Positions 35,004-47,700 of a stretch of DNA of 64,000 nucleotides are shown one piece after another. The stretch is taken from the NCBI GenBank assembly GCA_035236585.1, contig CP141139.1, positions 23,638,990 to 23,702,989 of the forward strand. Direction: 5' to 3'. Every line of letters begins with the position of its first letter. Position 1 is the stretch's first letter. A model generated the notes under the pieces. It was given only the letters and a program-made list of their open reading frames with translations. It made no database searches and was not told the origin of the DNA. The DNA comes from Warburgia ugandensis (taxonomy: Eukaryota > Streptophyta > Magnoliopsida > Canellales > Canellaceae). Both the position numbers and the translations under genes were made by a program.

Positions 35004-35604
35004 ACTGCAATGACCTAGGTTTTTATAATACATTTTTGTAATTCTTTTTTAAATATTAGCCCTAAATATTTAGAAAAGAAATAGCAGAAAATATTTTTCA
35101 TGAAAAGACCCTTTTAAAAACCTTGAGTGTCATTTTTCTTTTCTTAAAAACAATTATCGAGGAAATGAGCACTACATTTCTAGCAAAAATCTGGTAGAGT
35201 TTTCTCTATTTTTTGGACATTAGACATTTAACACATGTCATTATGAAGTACCTGATAAACATAATTTTTATAAAAACAAGACTAAGGGAGACTCCGTCTC
35301 CATCCCATCGCATTTACAAGCATGATTAATTGTTTTGAAAATCACAATAAATGAAAACCAAAGAAACATACACGACTTAAAATATACCTGCCAGGATCAA
35401 TCCAGTCACAGTCACACCCATACAACCATGACTTCAAGTTACATGTCTACATATCCATAAAGTTAAGTCATATTAGATCAAAGTGTTATTTTTGTCTACT
35501 ATTTAAATTAACCATAATGCAAACCTAATTGATATACCTAATTTGTCATCTTGAACTCTCTAAGATAGTTCTCTACTGCATTTCCCCTATTCTATTTCCT
35601 CAAC

Positions 35605-35637
35605 TTGAGACATTGTAAACGATTTATAATGTCTCAG
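35605..35637 (-). other. Conserved LTR stem-loop, copy 4
   Basis: TTGAGACATTGTAAA pairs with TTTATAATGTCTCAG. CAC or CAT versus ATG changes on both arms keep the pairing despite divergence from the other copies. Confidence 0.7.
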
Positions 35638-36356
35638 CAACTTGTGCTTATGTAAGCAATTTTCACATCTATTGTACCAAGTTTTCATGCAATTCTAAAC
35701 AGCATCTCAAATCATTTTTTATGCAATTTCTAAAGAATATAATGATCAAGTCAAGGATAAGAAACATGATTTAAGCTGCAAGCCAATCTCAGTTCATGAT
35801 TTCATGCTAAAAACATTTCAGATAGTGTCAATATAAAACATGCACCACTTTAAATACATATTTTTCAAAATGATTGAATCATCGTAGTAATCTTAAGTAA
35901 ATTGCAATATAAAACATATAAAAAAATCACAAGCATAGCTTGAGAACTATGTGAAAGATACACATATAACTTGACAAATCCAACATAATAAGATCCTCAA
36001 ACTATTAACGTAGTCATCAGTTAAACCACAAATGTTGGCAATCCCAAATCGACAACATCATCATGTGCACATTATGTACCCCGGCGAACACATCAATCGA
36101 ATGGTGATGAGTACTCATGTAAAGACCATCATCAAGCCCATCTACATGGGTCACAAAATAGAAATAGTATGGCACACTATGCTCACAACCAGATCACTGA
36201 ATCGTGCCTCTCTAGTATCTAGAGAATAGCCACCACAGCCTCCACGGCTACTACGGATATGTCTCCAAAGGGTGCTATGACCACCTCCAAAGGTTGTTCC
36301 TACCACAGCAGTCGAGAAAAATGATGCCACTTTGGGTATGCATACCTACTACCATT

Positions 36357-36361
36357 GGTGG
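36357..36361. repeat. Target site duplication GGTGG (left)
   Basis: GGTGG precedes TGTAATAACCCC at 36362 and recurs at 41074-41078 after the LTR end. Confidence 0.9.
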
Positions 36362-36960
36362 TGTAATAACCCCAATTTTTGTAATTGATTGAGAAAATCA
36401 ATAAAGTTTGAGTTTCAGATATTTCGGGCTGAAATATTAGGGTTATTTAGAATATACTTTTTATAAAAGTGTAATCAAATAATAAGACACTTAAAATTGA
36501 AATTGAACATAGCAAACCCTTCAAAATGACTGTAAGCACGACAAATTCTGAATTCGGATGAGAAATCCTTAAGTTTCTTCATTTCTTGGACAAAACGGTA
36601 AAATAGTAATTTTACCCAAAAAATCAAAATCTCCCAAAAATCAAAATATGAGACATCAAAATATAGAATGTACTGAGAAATACAAATCCAACGCCATTAA
36701 GTACACTCAAATCCGAGATCATGGGAATAAAACCCAAAATTGTATACATAAATGGCAAAACGGTCTTTTTACACCATGTGGGGTCCACATGGGGCCCACA
36801 AGGGACCCAAAAATGAATCTTATGAGCAGCTCAGGTGAAGTTATGGGTCAACAAACACTAGCTGATCTTGGGGAAGAAAAATGGAGCATGGGAGACTTTC
36901 ATGCCATTTAATAATAAAAATTAAATATTATAATCATGGAAAAAGAGAGACCAAAATGCC

Positions 36961-36968
36961 TATAAATA
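36961..36968 (+). promoter_or_regulatory. TATA box of family B solo LTR
   Basis: TATAAATA lies 600 bases into the LTR and is followed by 'caaccccaaaaacc'. It matches 47693-47700 in the other solo LTR. Confidence 0.65.
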
Positions 36969-39101
36969 CAACCCCAAAAACCCTCCAAAAATGCTCATAA
37001 AATCCCCACAAAATTTTCTTCACTCTCCCTAAAAAATTGGGCCTAGATCCCTCCCCCAAAACCTAAAATTTCCAAGAGATATCTCTCTTTTCAATTTCTT
37101 TTTCTTTTTAGGTTGGAACAAGAGACCTAAAATCAATTAGGCACTCTGTTCCAAATCTAATTTCATCAATTTCACCATCCAAAACTTTCCACCATATCTT
37201 ATCTACAAAACCCCCAAAGAAATTTCAAGATCCAACGGTTCAAACAACGGTAATTTGCAAGAAAGGTGGATCTTAGGCCATATCTTCATCAACAAGGTAT
37301 TCTTTTTAAATTGGGCATTTAACCAAGGTTTTTTCTCCAATCACATAGGTGGGAATACTTTCAATACATGTTTACTTATGTTTAATGAAAATTTTATTTT
37401 ACTGTAATTTATTTTGATGAAAAAAAAGAGCAAAAATAAAGTAATAACAGCACCTTTAATTCAGGCCTATAGAGGGCTCTGATGGAAAATCTAACCTTAC
37501 CAATCGATCCAGAAGGGTCCAAAACCCATAGGGTACAATTTTCACTAAATTTCATGAAGGTTTGGTCCCTCAATTGAGAAGGGATTGATTGGACGGTCCA
37601 AACGGACTGTCCGATCTCCCAATCGGATGGACAACATGTGAAATGCCGCCCGCGCGCCTGCGGAGGCGCTTGCAATGACTTCCCGTGCGCATCCGTGTAT
37701 GCCCCTATGTTAGCACTTCCGCATTTCATCGTAGTGGACGTGCCCAATGAACCGAGCACGTTCCGTTCAACTAATCTGGGCCGTCCGTTCCTTGGGCCCA
37801 GATCAAATCTAGGCCCTAGGAAGGACTGTGAACTTCTAGATCACATTTTGGAGTCATCTGAACTCCAAATTAAGATCAGAAAGAACCTATGGAAAGCTTG
37901 AAACATATATTTTTTGATGAAATGATAAAATAGACATAATATTGAGTAAAACTTTTTGTATTAAAGAAACAAGTTTCTAATTACCTAGATCTTCAAGATC
38001 TGTGATAATTAGATCTTGAAAATATGTTTTACTAATGATATACTATTGAAATAAAGTGATATCTATGGTTTATTTGGACATATCTGAGATATATTAAAGG
38101 ATCTACCTATTATGGTAGAAAAACCATAAAAATACAAAGGGACCCACTTGATCAATGAGATCAAGTGTGATCAGATCCTTAGGATGGATAAAATGAATGT
38201 TGATTTAATGAAATCCAAGAAATCATGGATGTATTATGACAAAAATGGATCAATATGATCTTTGGACCTTAATAAAGAAAATCCTCTAAATATAACTAAT
38301 ACCCTTAATCAAAGGAAAACATCTAAGATCAAATGGTTGGATCATAAGTAAAGGTTTCTAAAAATGTTAATGTAATTAGTTTCATTTTATATAATAGTAT
38401 TTTAAATATGATTATGTTATAAAGCATGCTAGTATAACATTTAGACTTAAGCATGATATATGATTTCATTGTTATCATAAGGTGTTAGATTTAATTATCT
38501 TAGAGACACTTTAGTATGATTTCATGCTAGTCTAACTTAGGACCATGCTAGAATTTCATATAAGTTTATACTATAGTATGAGATTATACCTTAAGTCCAT
38601 GTTAGTTTAAATTGAATTATTAAGGTATATTAGTTGGAAATCATGTTAGAGTAATTTTAAGTACCTTGCCCCATTATCATTAAGTGTTAAATTATGTAGT
38701 TTTATGCTTTGAATTTATAATTCATTTATGCTTAAATGTTATTAGTAGATCTACTTGTTATGAGATAAAGAGCATAAAACATCAAAAATGCAGTCTAATG
38801 AGAAAGTAGAGTTTCATGACGCAAATAAGAATGGAGTACTTTAGACTTAATTAGTAAGGGCTATAATTAGTAGGACAATATAAGGATTATCAAATCCTTG
38901 GCCCAAACTAGGAGAAAAATAATAAACCCCATGAATGACATTATAAATATTCATTGAATTAATTAAAATCTATTAGAAAGAGTACTTAGGGTAAACATGC
39001 TTTTAGGAACCTTATGAAAGATTGAGCGATGGTCATTCTAGTGAATGACGAACATAGTGGTTAAGGGGGTTATCTAATAGAGCCTCACTCTTCCCCTACT
39101 T

Positions 39102-39250
39102 TCCATTGACGTTTGTGAGGTCTAAATGCCTCCTTACATGAGGATTGAAGTAACCACTTTGTGTTCACCCATTCAGCTAGTAAGCCTTAGCCAATTGGAA
39201 ATAAGAGGAGCAGTCTAGATTTAGGCTTGAATAAGTTACCTTCAACCAGC
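39102..39250 (+). repeat. Leader-like block inside family B LTR
   Basis: The words CATTGACGTTTGTGAGGTC, TAAATGCCTCCTTACATGAG, AGTAACCACTT, CCAATTGG, GAGGAGCAGTCTAG and TTTAGGCTT occur in the same order as in the Athila-like 5' leaders at 61130 and 16830 (reverse). Confidence 0.75.
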
Positions 39251-40673
39251 ACATTAATTGGTTGAATAATAATACTAAGAGCATAAAAGGTTATTAAATT
39301 ACCTAGCCCTAATAAAAACAATAAGTAAGATAAGGATGATCAAACAAGATCCATTAGATCTTGGATGATCAAGAACAATAAAAATAAAAATATTATATTG
39401 TACTTAGTATGCATGTTTATTAGTATGCTTGTTATAGTTCATTAGATTAGATAATCCAAACCCTTGATTAGAGATGATTCAAGGAAGAAAACCAAGATCA
39501 TCCTCCTTAGGGATGATCCAATAACTGAACTTAGATCAAAGAAGAACTAGATGATAGAAGATCTAGGACCCTGATCTTTATCAACAGGTGTAGATTGTAA
39601 ATCAATGGATCTATGAAAGATCAAGATCAAGGAGATGGACACACAAAGATTTAAAGATCATTCTAAACATCAGATCTAGCGATCAATAGGATTGTTCATA
39701 ATTTATATATTGACAATACGTATGGATGTACAAATCATATACATCAGTCAGGATCATGGAAGATTTGGGAAAAGAGATCACTCCTTAAAGGTAGGAGGAT
39801 TTGATGAATGCATTTACATGAGATATACATGATTGTACTCATGATCTTATGTTGACAAGAGTAATGTTAATATTTGTACTAAATCTCTTGAAAACCTTAT
39901 GATCTAACCAAACACATATAAGATGGTTAAGGACTAAACTATAAGTGAATAAGGAGCTAGAAAATATTTCAGCCTTAAGTAAACAGATAGATGGTCTGAT
40001 ATATATGAAATCTATTTTACATACAAGCTTGGAGGCTTGTGAGTTTGTTTTAATAGGCATAAAACTAGGGGGATGCTATTGCTAGAGGAGTTATGAGAGT
40101 TTGGCCATCAACTCCGTGAATTTTGATGATATGATGATACCTTGCTCAAAGAGGGGCTAAAAGTCAGGTGGTGGCAATGATGGGAAGGCCACCACTGTGA
40201 AAGTCTTGCCCTCCCATATGGGCAGTGACATAATATTTTTCATTGTAGTATCAGTGGGGAATAGGACAGTTATCCGAGCGCGCTAGTACCGATCAGACTG
40301 CAGCATAGCAACCTTTCTGATTATTTTGCACTATGATGCATATGAGAATAGGCATAGTGAAATGCCTTATGTTTTAGTATAATGAAATGCTAGGTAATTG
40401 TATATTACCAATATTTCTTAAGAAGGGAAATTCTCAGTGTAAGATTAACTGTAATACTAAATTCTCAAAATGAAGAGAATTGATCAGCTTAGTTGGGAAT
40501 GATATTTGATTACTTTCACAAATTTAATTGGTTTACCCATGAAGGGTATGTATGTATATAGATATACATAATTTACAAAGTAAAGAGTATGTTTAGGGAT
40601 AATGGGATTATGAAGTATTGGAATTACATTGTCAATTATTATGCTTCTTGAATCCCCTACCAAGCATTGCTTG

Positions 40674-40704
40674 CTGAAATATTGTAAATGTTGCAATATC
40701 TCAG
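40674..40704 (+). other. Conserved LTR stem-loop, copy 5
   Basis: CTGAAATATTG pairs with CAATATCTCAG around a 9-base loop. It follows CCTACCAAGCATTGCTTG. Its stem is shorter than in the other copies. Confidence 0.75.
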
Positions 40705-41073
40705 ATACATGGAAGGAGAGTTAGGAGCTGAAGATGATAGAAGACTTGAATAGAATAATCTTCAAGGTATACCCTTGAAGACATGTATTTTTCTTTGTTG
40801 AGAGTTTTATTGTATGGTGAGCTTGAGTTTTGGCTGTACTGTGAACCACTGGATGGATCCTGGAGTTTAATAAAAGTATATTCCTTCAATGGAATTTTAT
40901 TTTGTACACAAATTGTACTTATATTATGTATGAAGTGGTGACTTGGGTTTTCAAAACAAGTTCTAAAGAAAGGAATTTCTGCTACTTTGTTTTGCGAAAA
41001 AAATTTACACTCTTAAGGGCCCTGCCTTTCAAAATACTTTACAAATCATGTTACAAAAACCTGGGTTGTCACA

Positions 41074-41078
41074 GGTGG
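41074..41078. repeat. Target site duplication GGTGG (right)
   Basis: Identical to 36357-36361, directly after the LTR end GTCACA. Confidence 0.9.
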
Positions 41079-43191
41079 TTAGTGGCTGGGAGGCTACTTA
41101 GTACAACCTCTTAGCATAGTGCCCATCAGGCTCATTAGCCTGAACAAAGATATGTCTCAATCCCAAAATGATATTAAAACATATATCATATATCTCATGC
41201 AAAATTATGCATTTCTGTAGCTCATCTCAAAATAGGGGATTGATGCAATTTCAATTACAATAATTTCTTTCAAAAACATATAAGAGCATATAACAAGCAA
41301 TATCTTTTTCATTTCTCACATAAAAGCATGCATCATGGCTATGAAGATATATAGATATAATTCCCATGCCTCGTTTGCAAACATTGTATTCTTAGAAAGC
41401 ATAAAACTAGGCATCATGATGAAGTGTAAATTCCATGCTAGTTAAGTAATCTCAACTAGAAAACTTGATAAACTAGTATTTGATTATTTAAAATCTCAAG
41501 ATCAAATAGATGTTAAAACAACCTACCTCTTAGGAGAAATTCCCAGTTTGGCCACGTTCCTTCTTCAATTCGACTTCTAGGCCAATCTCCTCTGTTGATG
41601 TTACAGTGATCTTGTCAATGTTGAATCATATACAATTGAGTACATAAGAATTTTGTTTTAATCAAAGTCTAACAGTTTAGGTCATCATAAACCACTTAAC
41701 TTTTCACTAACCATTGATCAGGTAGGTCCTAAATCCATCATCCATTTACTAATTAGTGATCTATAGTTTTAGATTTGCATGTACTATTCACTTAATCCCA
41801 TTGATAGACAATTCCATATATAAAGGTTTAATCCAATAAATCTCGGTAAACTAACTTAGGATTTCAAGGTCTAATCCTTATTCTCATCTCTATTTTAATG
41901 ATTTTTAAAAATAGTATTACGATCTAACTTCCAAGGATGATTGCCTAGGATGGAAGTGTGTATCATCTGGACACTGTTTAAAATCATTTAGGAAGAATCC
42001 AATCCATCAAAGGCTTTGGTTTGTGTGGAACCATTGGTCAAAAGTCACAAATATCTAAATTTTGTGTTTTACCACAAGATTAAGTGGTCGGATCTTGATC
42101 TCAATATATTATTTAAGATTTTTGCTAATGGATCAGGGAATCTTTTTACTCATCCTATTTTAACTTGAGCTTAGGGATGCAATGGTGGCATCTGATCACA
42201 GATTAGCATTGCTAAGTCCCTATTCCTTTACTACACAACCAAATGTCCAGATTATTCATCAATTTCCATCTAGATCTTTTAATTTTTTTCATATATTAGT
42301 TAATTCAATGTTTTAAAACACATTCATGGCATCTGATCATCGATCAGATGTTAAGAAGTTACTGCACAAACAATACCCGATCAGACAACTATGATTGTTT
42401 GATCGATTTCTAGCCTAGATTTGCATATTTTGTGTGATTTGAGTTGCATTAAGTCTTTAATTACCTATTCGTAAGCTTAGATAAAAAATGGATGGATAGA
42501 TCACCCCTAAACTTAGATCTAGCATAAAACTGTACAGATTTAACCAAAAATCAAGAGTTGGGTTTTGTATATCTGACCTTCTAAATGCGTTTCCATGCTT
42601 TTTCCACCATTGGATGAGCTGGATTGGTCGTCACTTTCACTTGTAGGATTTTTGAGCCTGTCATGCATCGTCTCCTCCTCTATCGACAGTCCAGATCTCG
42701 TTGTATTCCCCAATCACCTTAGGGGTTTTGTTCGTCTCACTGTGCCAACCAACTTCGGTAATGGCCTAGAATTCGACGACCCAAAAAACCCTTGTTTCTT
42801 CTTCTTCTTGTTGCTCCCACCGACATGCCAAGTTTTTCCGCCACCGGGCTCCTCTCTGCTCTTCTTTCTTTCCTCCTCTCTTCTCCTTTCCTCATTTTGG
42901 GCCCCTTTTGTTTATGGCTTTTGTTTATTCTTTCTTCTTCTTATTTTTACCAAAATGCCCTTCATATTCAAACATTCATATCTCCTTGATCCGAACTCCT
43001 ATTTCTACAAATTTAGTGTCATTGGAATTGTCTTTCTGAGTATAATCCAACTATGAAGGTATTGGGGTCCAATTTAATGTCTTTTAAAAGATAAATTTAG
43101 TGAAACCTAAATATGAAGATTCTCCCATTTATATTCATCAAAATTAATTTATAATCCTTTAAAATATAATTTAAAAATTAGGATTGTTACA
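41079..43191 (-). mobile_element. Long gypsy 5' LTR, reverse, right part
   Basis: It continues 35006-36361 after the solo LTR. It contains CTTAGCATAGTGCCCATC (compare CTCGGCATAGCACCCACG near 12969), GATCTAGCATAAAACTGTAC (compare 23335) and a CT-rich segment, and ends ATTAGGATTGTTACA. On the minus strand that is TGTAACAATCCTAATTTTT. The frame 42595-43056 (153 codons) lies in the CT-rich part; its proline/leucine/phenylalanine-rich product has no recognisable domain. Confidence 0.75.
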
Positions 43192-43389
43192 AATGGTCAA
43201 GGTAAATTTTACTAGTTCTTTAGTATAATTTATAACCTAAAGTCAAAATTAGACATGAAAATTGAACCTTTCCTATTGTCTTTATTGTGCAATGTCCTAG
43301 ACAACAATCTGATTTAGAGTGTAGGTATTATGTTCTTAGATATATGAGAACTACCATTCACGAAGGATTTACTATCTCACAATAGAGAA

Positions 43390-43770
43390 GGTCAACATCA
43401 TCATTGTCATCAAGACCTTATCCTGATTAAGGTTCAACCATATGAATCTTGTTCCTCCATTCCCCTCTGTTAAGTATCATGGCTTCAGGCTATATTAGAC
43501 ATGTCCAAACCATCTAAGTCTAACCTCTCTCATCTTGTTACCTATTGGTGCTACTCCTAAGTATCCTCTAAATTTTTCATTCCTAATTTTATCCTTTCTT
43601 GTCTTGCCACTCCATCTCAACATCCTCATATCTGCTATACTCATCCTATGAGCATGATGTTCCTTAACTGCCAACACTTTGATCCACAAAGCATGGCCAG
43701 CCTTACAGCCATCCTATAGAATTTTTCTTTAAGTTATAGAGGCACCCAAATTGGATCTCTAAAAATCTCA
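43390..43770 (-). pseudogene. RTE-type LINE 3' end fragment
   Basis: On the minus strand [10 protein letters not shown], then (after a frame change) [20 protein letters not shown], then [20 protein letters not shown] and LRWFGHV reproduce the C-terminal region of RTE-type ORFs. The 3' tail (GGATAAGGTCTTGATGACAATGATG) resembles the simple-repeat tail of plant RTE elements. It is an independent, extremely 5'-truncated insertion of the same family as 33290-34600. Confidence 0.88.
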
Positions 43771-43789
43771 CTTTCAATATTCCAAAATA

Positions 43790-44330
43790 GGACTTAAATT
43801 ACACTTCTTCTCTTGAATGTCACTACAAGAGGAGAATTGAATTGGATATTTGAAGAATAAGAAAGAAAAACTAAGAAGATTGAAGCAAAGAACTATGTAA
43901 AGACAAGGATGATCTATGGTCTAGAACTAAAGAAGCAAAACAAGAACAACTAATCAACGAAAACAAGGAATTAAATGAAAAGTACTAACCTAGAATTGAA
44001 GTGCAAAAGTAAAAAAAATACTTAATAATACAAAGGAAGAGCAGCCAAAACAAATCCAAAGTCCAAAGCTCCAAAAACCTTCACACTAAAGTGCAACTTT
44101 CAAGGTTTTCTCACAAAACCCCCACTTGGAAAAAAAAGAAAGAAAAAAAAGTGGAATTCAAGGGGTTTATAGATAGCTAGTTTCCAATTGAAGGAAGGGT
44201 TTTAAGGTAGGAAAGTTAGGTGGAGAGATGAGGTGGAGGAATGAAGTAAGCAAGTGATGTCATGGTGCTACATGTAATTAGAAAGGGGGGAGATGTAGTT
44301 GCATTAAGGATGGTAATTTAGAGCATATAG
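43790..44330 (-). mobile_element. Athila-like LTR fragment, reverse (TATA and R region)
   Basis: On the minus strand 'gctatctataaac' is followed by TTGAATTCC..., then TTCTAGGTTAGTACTTTTCA...GTTTTCGTTGATTAG, homologous to the LTR at 53990-54040. The U3 start and U5 end are missing. It precedes a forward leader, so LTR and internal sequence are again in opposite orientations. Confidence 0.55.
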
Positions 44331-45480
44331 AATCATTCACTGATACTTGTTGCCCTTCCTTACATATATTGGAGCACATTTATTTGCTTTAAAGTGAATA
44401 TTTGTTGATCAAATTGCATGGGAATGCTTAAATGAAATAGTAAGGGAACTTACCCTTACAAGATCAAGAGTGGATTTGATCCCCATCCCTTTGTCCCATT
44501 GAAGTTAAACATCACCTTACGTGTAACTATAGCCTCACCAATCAAATTAAAATCAACCTCAAAGAGACTGTAGTAGCTTATGAGCTCATAGGACCCTCTT
44601 GGAAGGAGGTGACTTATCACCACTCCAATATCCCCAATCTAATCAACTATATGGTATTTAAATGGATAGCTCCACCAACACATTCAATTACTTTGATCAC
44701 CAATGGATGACTGACAAGGGTGTGAAGTGATTTTTCAAGGTAGGATCTAACTGGGAAGCAGTAGGGCAAGTTTGAAAGAGATAAAGAGCTACCTAGATTA
44801 GACATAACCTAAGAGCCACTACCCCAAAGAAAATAAAGTGAAAGTAACCTTTCAACTTGTTTGAAATAGGGTTAAAATCTACTGTCTGGCTTTGTTTGTA
44901 TGCATCATTTTTGATATAGGTTGCATTATCTAGTTTAGGTATCCCCTAAACTATATAGAAATAAAAAGCACTCTTTGTTGTATACTAACAAATTATTTTC
45001 ATTGTATACAAAGTTGAGTCAAATTAGGTAAGGACTTAAGGATTAAGAAGATTTAGAATACATTCCCAACAACACACTAATGAAGCAATAGAGGCTAAGC
45101 CCTTAAGAGAATATTCAATGCTAGTACAATTTAAGTCTCCATCATGTATAGAGCTACATGTAAATAATGGCAATTATTTTGAGTTAAAATAGGGTCTCAT
45201 CCAACTTTTACATAATATTTATTGTCTAGATAAGGAAGATCCCTATCACCATGTTAATGAATTCCCTGGTATTTGTTCTATATTTAAATATTGAAAATTT
45301 TCTATCAACTCTATTAGATTGTGGCTATTTCCCTTCTCTTTAAAGGACAATGTGAAGGTATGACTGAATTCATAGTAGGAAGAAAATACCTAAACAAATT
45401 CTTTCCAATCCATAAAAACAATGCCTCTGTAGAGAAATTATAAATTTTCAATAGCAAGTGACTGAGCATTTTTATGAATG
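44331..45480 (+). mobile_element. Athila-like 5' leader and gag N-terminal region, forward
   Basis: GAGCTCATAGGACCCTCTTGGA near 44582 matches GAGCTCATAGGACCCTTTTTGA at 61027 in another leader. The gag N-terminal part is too decayed to read before about 45480. No primer site precedes it. Confidence 0.6.
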
Positions 45481-47114
45481 CTAGCAAAGGTGGGAGGACC
45501 TATTGCTCAAATGTTCACATCACAATTTTGAGAAATGGCAACAAATATATTATTTATGTGAAGGTTTGAACCCATAGAACTAATGTATAATTGATGCCAC
45601 TAATGGTGGGGCACTCTGGACCAAGAGTCATGTTGAGGCATGGAAATTTTTTGAAACTTTATTTGAGAATTCTTAGTAAAGGGATTATTCTACTCCAATA
45701 GAAAGATTTCCACAGCCTCAAAGGAAAGGCAATATATATGAGATAGGGGCCACTCTTGACCTCTATAATAAAATAGATATATTGATAGATAGGATAGATA
45801 AGATTGACTGTCTTCTTACTAATTAGAAGATGTTGCATTGGCTAGAGAATCCACTATGCCCGCTCCACTTGAGATTTGTTCAAATTATTCTAGTGCAATG
45901 CACTCTCCCACTTCATAACCAACTAGCCTCACATTCCTCAAAAATTTTTTAGAACAAGTGAATGTATTAAAGCATTGCAAAATCCTAGCACCCATAACCC
46001 GTATTCACAAATTTACAATTCTAGATGGGCTTGGCATCCCAATTTTTCTTGGTATCAGAACAACAATTTTGTAAATATCTGAGTTCCATAGCAGCCAGTA
46101 CCACAACAATCATTTCCTCCACAACAGAGGAGACAATCGTTAGAGGAGACCTTGATTTTGTTTATCAAGACTACAAAAGATCACCATAGATGTTAAACAA
46201 ATAATGCAAACCCACTCACAATTTGTTGCATAGTTGGAGCATCGAATGGATCATTTAGTTGTCGTACTTTCTGATTGGTAATAAGGAAAGCTTCCTAGTC
46301 AACCTAGGCACAACCTTAGGAACCATTATGAGATAGACACAACTTATAATGAGAAGACATTTTATGTTTAGACCCAATCCATAACTACCCTTACAAGTGG
46401 TTAAATAATAGATAATTGGGTAGGTTTGACTTATAAAAATGAAAAAGTTAAGGACAATGAGAGCCCTACAAAGAATAGAAAAGAAAAAGAGAAGAAATAG
46501 CCACCTCTACTTCCCCTCACCCTAACCCTAAATTGCATTACATTCCATGGGCTTCATTTTGTTAGTGATTAGAAAGGGCAAAGAAGAAGAATAATTATGA
46601 GAAGTTAATGGAAGTGTTTAAGCATGTGAATGTCAATATTTCATTACTTAATGTAGTCAAAGAAACCCCTTTTTATGCCAAACTTCTAAAAAATCCCTAC
46701 ACACACAAGAGAAAATATTAGGTGTAGAAGAAAGTATATCTTGCTAAGCAAGGTAGCTCAATCTTGCAACACAACACACCACCATAATATAGAGATCTCG
46801 GATATCACTCTATATCATTTACAATTGAAGAAGACACAATTGATGGGGCATTACTTGATTTGGGGTGAAGTTGCTAACCTATTACCTTATTTTGTATATA
46901 AAGAATTAGGTTTAGGGAAGATGAAAAAGACTACCAGCACACTATAGTTGGCAAGTAGGTTAGTTAAAGTTCCTTGTGGTGTGGTAGAGAATGTACTAGC
47001 TCAAGTTGATAAGTTCTTAGTTTCAAAACACTTCCTAGTCTTAAATACATAACCTATAGCAAACCTTGGTAGTCAAATTCAAGCCATTTTGGGAGGGCCC
47101 TTCTTAGCCACATC
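45481..47114 (+). pseudogene. Athila-like gag-protease, 5' part, split by a solo LTR
   Basis: These are the structural protein and aspartic protease of an Athila-type element. RWEDLLLKCSHHNFEKW starts near 45490, then IIDATNGGALWTKSHVEAW (45590-45650) gives the gag core. A zinc-knuckle equivalent is not clear. The protease begins near 46840 with DGALLDLG (active-site Asp), a frameshift, then EVANLLPYFVYKELGLG, VKVPCGVVENVLAQVDKF and GGPFLAT. Stops and frame changes are scattered. It is cut at codon-level precision by the solo LTR at 47115, and the text resumes at 52097 with SNAINNYRN, as expected for this protease. Confidence 0.88.
47110..47114. repeat. Target site duplication ACATC (left)
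   Basis: ACATC precedes TGTAATAACCCC at 47115 and recurs at 52092-52096. Confidence 0.92.
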
Positions 47115-47692
47115 TGTAATAACCCCAATTTTTGTAAATTGATTGAGAAAATCAATTTAGTTTGAATTTTCAGAAATTTTAGGTTGGAATATTAGGTTAT
47201 TGAAAAATCTCTTTTTATAGAGATTAAAACATAATTTAAAACTTAGAAATTATGAATGTACCAAAAAAAATTGATCGAAATGACACTAAGTACATTCAAT
47301 TTTGAGTTAAAATTAAAAATTCCCAAATTTCTTTATTTTTATGAATAAAAGGATAAAATGGTAATTTTGCCCATAACCAAGATCTAAGACATCAATATTT
47401 AGAAAGTACTCAGAAATACAAATCCAACACCACTAAGTACGCTCAATTCCGAGTTTGGGAGAATAAAATAGATTTTTCTCCACAAAAGGGCAAAATGGTC
47501 CTTTCACACCCCATGGGCCCCACAAGGGGCCCACAAATGAATCTAACAGCCAGAAAACATGTAATGAGTGGTCAAACCACTACAAGCTACTAGTGGATAA
47601 GGAGGTGGTAGTGGAGGATCCAAGTTTAATTTAATATTTAAAAGAATTGAAACATGGTAATTATAAGTAATTATGAAAATTTCAAAAACATC

Positions 47693-47700
47693 TATAAATA
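47693..47700 (+). promoter_or_regulatory. TATA box of second family B solo LTR
   Basis: TATAAATA lies 580 bases into the LTR, in the same context as 36961-36968. Confidence 0.65.

Larger units (their letters stand above)
35006..36361 (-). mobile_element. Long gypsy 5' LTR, reverse, left part
   Basis: It begins TGCAATGACCTAGG (the reverse of ...CCTAGGTCATTGCA) next to a primer site. It carries the stem-loop at 35605 and a CCTCCACGGC...GGTGCTATGACC block like that at 12820. A family B solo LTR interrupts it at 36362, and it continues at 41079. Summed length is about 3.47 kb. Confidence 0.75.
36362..41073 (+). mobile_element. Family B solo LTR (4712 bp)
   Basis: It runs from TGTAATAACCCCAATTTTTG to ACCTGGGTTGTCACA and is flanked by GGTGG on both sides, with no internal region. 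Host sequence continues in register across it (CTACTACCATTGGTGG, then TTAGTGGCTGGGAGG). The body contains a TATA box, a small GC-rich segment near 37640-37800, the block shared with the Athila-like leader (39102-39250) and the stem-loop. Frames such as 37409-37759 and 37638-37901 overlap on opposite strands in the GC-rich part and have no homolog that I recognise. Confidence 0.95.

Noticed and set aside
37409..37901. Opposite-strand frames of 116 and 87 codons
   Set aside because: They overlap in a short GC-rich segment of a family B LTR; the corresponding part of the other copy (48336-48578) encodes something unrelated.
42595..43056. 153-codon forward frame
   Set aside because: It lies antisense within the CT-rich part of a reverse LTR. 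The composition is leucine, phenylalanine and proline from the nucleotide bias.
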